Assembly: GCA_947259795.1 (NCBI GenBank) | Contig: CAMYNJ010000073.1 | Coordinates: 1-33,743, forward strand | Source of the DNA: an uncultured Alphaproteobacteria bacterium | GTDB taxonomy: Bacteria; Pseudomonadota; Alphaproteobacteria; UBA8366; JADFVY01 | DNA: 33,743 nt | Direction of reading: 5' to 3' | Part shown: in pieces, positions 30,798-33,743 of the stretch | Position numbering within the stretch: the stretch's first letter is position 1 | How the letters are laid out: the number at the start of each line of letters is the position of its first letter | Position numbers and translations under genes: made by a program | The notes under the pieces: generated by a model | Told to the model about the DNA's origin: nothing | Database searches by the model: none | Seen by the model: the letters and a program-made list of their open reading frames with translations, nothing else

Positions 30798-32341
30798 TTC
30801 GGCTCAAACGGTTTTGGCCGGGGCCAGCGGGAGGTGATGTCTACCGCCGCCACGTCCATATGGCTTCTCGTATATTCCTCCGTCGCGTCGCGCCGGGGCT
30901 GCCACTCCCAGTTCCGGTAGCGGCCCTGGCGCAGCGCGCCGGACAGGATCCGGCGGCGGCGCTGGCTGTCCAGCACGGCCTCGCGCACCGTATCGGCGTC
31001 CCAATGGGCCCCTGCCTGCGCCCGGAAAGAGGCGATGCGGTCCGCCTGCACGGTGTCCGCTGCCAGATCGCGCGTCTCGTCCGGGTCATGGGCGAGATCG
31101 AACAGCTGCTCCGGGTCGCCGGGACAGCAGGTGTATTTCCATTGGCCATCGCGAATCATCAGCATTGGCTGGCCCGTTCCCTCGCCGAGATATTCCGAGA
31201 TCGTCAACCCGGCTCCCGCCTTGTCATTCCCGGCAATGTCGATCAGGTCGTGCCCGTCCAGCGGGTCGACCGGCTCGGGGATCGGCGCGCCAGTCGCCTC
31301 CGTCGCAATCCTCGTCAGCGTCGGCAGCACATCGACCTGGCTCACCGGCGCCGCCACGGCCTTACCCCCGGGCTCGCCCGGCCGGTGCAGGATCATCGGG
31401 ATCCGCACCGACCATTCGTAAAGGCTCATCTTGTACCACAAGCCGCGTTCGCCCAGCATGTCGCCGTGATCGGAGAGGAACAGCACCGCTGTATCCTCCG
31501 CCAGCCCGCATTCATCCAAAGCATCGCGCAGGCGCCCCAGCCAGTGGTCGACATAGGAGGTGTTGGCGAAATAGGCCCGCCGCGCCCGCCGCACGTCTTC
31601 ATCGGTGACATTTGCTGCATCCCGGGCGATGACCTTTTCCAGGCGCAGGCTGTGCGGGTCGTTGTCGGCCGCCGCGGGGCGGGGCACGCGCGGCATCGGA
31701 ATTTCCACATCCTCGTACAGGTCCCAGAATCGTTTCGGCGCTGCGTAGGGATCGTGCGGGTGGGTGAAGCTCGCCACCAGGCACAAGGGACGCTCGTCCG
31801 TTCCGCGCGCATGGTCGTAGATGGCGCGCAGGGCTTGCACGCCGACCTCTTCGTCGAAGGCGAGCTGGCTGGTCGTAGCCGCGACGCCGGCCTGCGCCAC
31901 CGAGGACATGTTGTGATACCACAGATCGATGCGCTCGTCGGGCCGTGTCCAGTCCGGCACCCAGCCGAAATCGGCGGGGTAGATGTCGGTCGTATGGCGC
32001 TCCTCGAAACCGTGCAGCTGGTCGGGGCCGATGAAATGCATCTTGCCGCTGAGCGCGGTGCGGTAGCCCATCATCCTCAGGTAATGGGCGAAGGTTGCGA
32101 CGGTGCTGGGCAGATAGGCCGCGTTGTCGTAGCCGCCGCAGCGCGAGACATATTGCCCGGTCATGAAGGCGTAGCGCGCCGGCGTGCAGAGCGGGCTGCT
32201 GCTATAGGCCGCGTCGAAGCGGATGCCTTCTTCCGCCAGCCGATCGATATGCGGGGTCCGCGCCGCGGCGCTGCCGTAACAGCCGACCGCGAAGGGGTTC
32301 AACTGGTCGGCCATGACGATCAGGATATTGCGGGCGGCCAT
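30788..32341 (-). CDS. betC: sulfatase, choline-sulfatase-like
   Basis: Start at [23 protein letters not shown]; formylglycine motif [17 protein letters not shown] (CxPxR); [32 protein letters not shown]-terminal [17 protein letters not shown]. Confidence 0.78.
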   Translation of the reverse strand: MAARNILIVMADQLNPFAVGCYGSAAARTPHIDRLAEEGIRFDAAYSSSPLCTPARYAFMTGQYVSRCGGYDNAAYLPSTVATFAHYLRMMGYRTALSGKMHFIGPDQLHGFEERHTTDIYPADFGWVPDWTRPDERIDLWYHNMSSVAQAGVAATTSQLAFDEEVGVQALRAIYDHARGTDERPLCLVASFTHPHDPYAAPKRFWDLYEDVEIPMPRVPRPAAADNDPHSLRLEKVIARDAANVTDEDVRRARRAYFANTSYVDHWLGRLRDALDECGLAEDTAVLFLSDHGDMLGERGLWYKMSLYEWSVRIPMILHRPGEPGGKAVAAPVSQVDVLPTLTRIATEATGAPIPEPVDPLDGHDLIDIAGNDKAGAGLTISEYLGEGTGQPMLMIRDGQWKYTCCPGDPEQLFDLAHDPDETRDLAADTVQADRIASFRAQAGAHWDADTVREAVLDSQRRRRILSGALRQGRYRNWEWQPRRDATEEYTRSHMDVAAVDITSRWPRPKPFEPKWK

Positions 32342-32483
32342 TGCGGGTCTCCGTGCGGGTTGGGTTTGGCCGAACCGTATCGGCCATGGCCGGGGCATGC
32401 TCGCGCGACTGCGACGTGGAAATGCCGCCTGTGCGCCAATGGGAGGCTGGCGTCCTCCGTCCTGCCGCCTTATCTTCCACGCC

Positions 32484-32882
32484 ATGGACCTGTTGCACGC
32501 ACCGACGCTCGACGATATCGAAGCCCTGGCTCGCACGGCCTATGAATCGATCCCCGAAGAACTGCGCCGCCATGTCGGCGATGTGGTGATTCGCATCGAC
32601 GAATTCCCCGACAAGGAAACCTGCCGCGATTTGGAACTGGAGTCCGAGTTCGAACTGCTCGGCCTCTACCAGGGCGTTTCGCTGGACCAGAAGGACGCCG
32701 CCGGCAGCCGCCAGGAAGTCAATATGATTTTCCTCTACCGCCGCCCGCTGCTCGATTACTGGTGCGAAACCGGCGAGGAGCTGGGCCACCTCGTCCGCCA
32801 TGTGCTGATCCACGAAATAGGCCACCATTTCGGCCTGTCCGACGACGACATGGAAGCGCTGGAGCGGCTGGCCGACGAATAG
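32484..32882 (+). CDS. zincin-like metallopeptidase family protein
   Basis: 133 aa; IFLYRRPLLDYWCETGEELGHLVRHVLIHEIGHHFGLSDDDMEALE with HExxHH. Confidence 0.9.
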   Translation: MDLLHAPTLDDIEALARTAYESIPEELRRHVGDVVIRIDEFPDKETCRDLELESEFELLGLYQGVSLDQKDAAGSRQEVNMIFLYRRPLLDYWCETGEELGHLVRHVLIHEIGHHFGLSDDDMEALERLADE

Positions 32883-32966
32883 CTGCCGCAGGCGCTACCT
32901 TGAAGGGCAAAAATTGACATAAATTGACTTTTTCGATACCTTAGGAGGGTGGGGAGGCATGTTGCC

Positions 32967-33209
32967 ATGAATGTATCGTTAACACCGCGCCTTGTTGATT
33001 ATGTCCGCCAGAAGGTCGATGCGGGTCTCTACGGATCCTCCAGTGAGGTCATCCGCGCTGCCTTGCGCCTGATGGAGGAACGCGACCGCCAGAGGGAGGC
33101 CGCGCTTACCGTGTTGCGCAGCGACGAGCCGCGGGCGGGCGATGACGACGTCATCGATCCGGTCGACCTGTTCGACAAGCTGAAGGACGCCGTCGGCGGC
33201 AGAATGTAG
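32967..33209 (+). CDS. type II toxin-antitoxin system ParD-like (CC2985-type) antitoxin
   Basis: MNVSLTPRLVDYVRQKVDAGLYGSSSEVIRAALRLMEERDRQREAALTVLR: ribbon-helix-helix ParD signature; SD gggagg upstream. Confidence 0.88.
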   Translation: MNVSLTPRLVDYVRQKVDAGLYGSSSEVIRAALRLMEERDRQREAALTVLRSDEPRAGDDDVIDPVDLFDKLKDAVGGRM

Positions 33210-33371
33210 CGGGATATTTAATCCCGCCTGAGCAGGAACACCGCCTGTTCGGCCTGGACCGGATTAAGCCTGTTAGGTTTCGCTGCCAACCTAACTGACA
33301 ACCGATGCTGTTTGATAGCTGCGGATATCCTTACGGACGCGATGTTCGCAGTTTCATCGAAAGTCGAAAGT

Positions 33372-33725
33372 TTAAAGAAACCAAAGCACGGCGAAGCTCA
33401 GCGCAAAAAACCCGACTGCCAGTCCTAGCGCAAAAAATGTCGAAAGTTGTTGGCGGAAAGGCTGTAATATTCGCAATACTGTTCTGACAATTTTCCACTC
33501 GTTCGGGTGAATAGCTCCTGTGAGCCAAAGGATAAGAAAAATGCCCGATATTACAGTCACAGCGCTCTCGACTGGTCGAGTTATAAAAATGTCTGCGACT
33601 ACTACTAGAACTCTCGCGGGTTTGGATGAAGGTTGAAAATCCGAAATTGCCAGCAACGATACAAAGGCCAAAAACAAACCGATTACCGATATCACGGTGT
33701 TTCTAAATTTTTCAGAACCACCCAA
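33372..33725 (-). CDS. small hypothetical membrane protein (may extend beyond window)
   Basis: 117 aa with three hydrophobic segments; putative TTG start, reading frame remains open to the window edge. Confidence 0.5.
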   Translation of the reverse strand: MGGSEKFRNTVISVIGLFLAFVSLLAISDFQPSSKPARVLVVVADIFITRPVESAVTVISGIFLILWLTGAIHPNEWKIVRTVLRILQPFRQQLSTFFALGLAVGFFALSFAVLWFL

Positions 33726-33743
33726 ATTTCGCTCATTGCGCCA

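Noticed and set aside
30683-32545. 620-aa plus-strand ORF
   Set aside because: Antisense to the sulfatase gene, which has the CxPxR motif.
33305-33487. 60-aa plus-strand ORF
   Set aside because: Overlaps the better-supported membrane protein on the minus strand; no homology features visible.

Overview
The window is a GC-rich stretch of an alphaproteobacterial-type chromosome, mostly housekeeping genes. I inferred this from gene content and order only. Left part: rpe (partial), rsmB-like methyltransferase, htpX, an SDHAF4/DUF1674 gene, gpsA-tsaD, divergent hemC-hemD-Mic60(mitofilin)-hemY, and tRNA-Thr(CGU). Middle: SLC13 permease plus tandem universal stress protein, Asp/Glu-racemase-like protein plus RidA, a pseudo-receiver/PAS histidine kinase, a large MscS channel, an SNase-like protein, and an isoaspartate methyltransferase. 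Right part: DMT transporter, a small-lipoprotein/PhnD-like/histidine-kinase cluster, tRNA-Arg(ACG), ftsH, acetoacetyl-CoA synthetase, YciI, DUF1232, SDR, pterin dehydratase, sulfatase, a zincin-like metallopeptidase, an orphan ParD-like antitoxin, and a small membrane protein at the edge. No CRISPR, rRNA or intact mobile element was seen. The strongest unusual signal is in the 18.9-19.3 kb intergenic region on the minus strand: two tandem, non-identical copies of a putative small RNA gene. Each copy has a near-perfect or perfect sigma-54 (-24/-12) promoter, an identical 24-nt 5' block (TGCAACCCTTCCTTATGCCAACTT) with anti-Shine-Dalgarno character beginning at the predicted +1/+2, and its own GC-rich intrinsic terminator with a different loop sequence.
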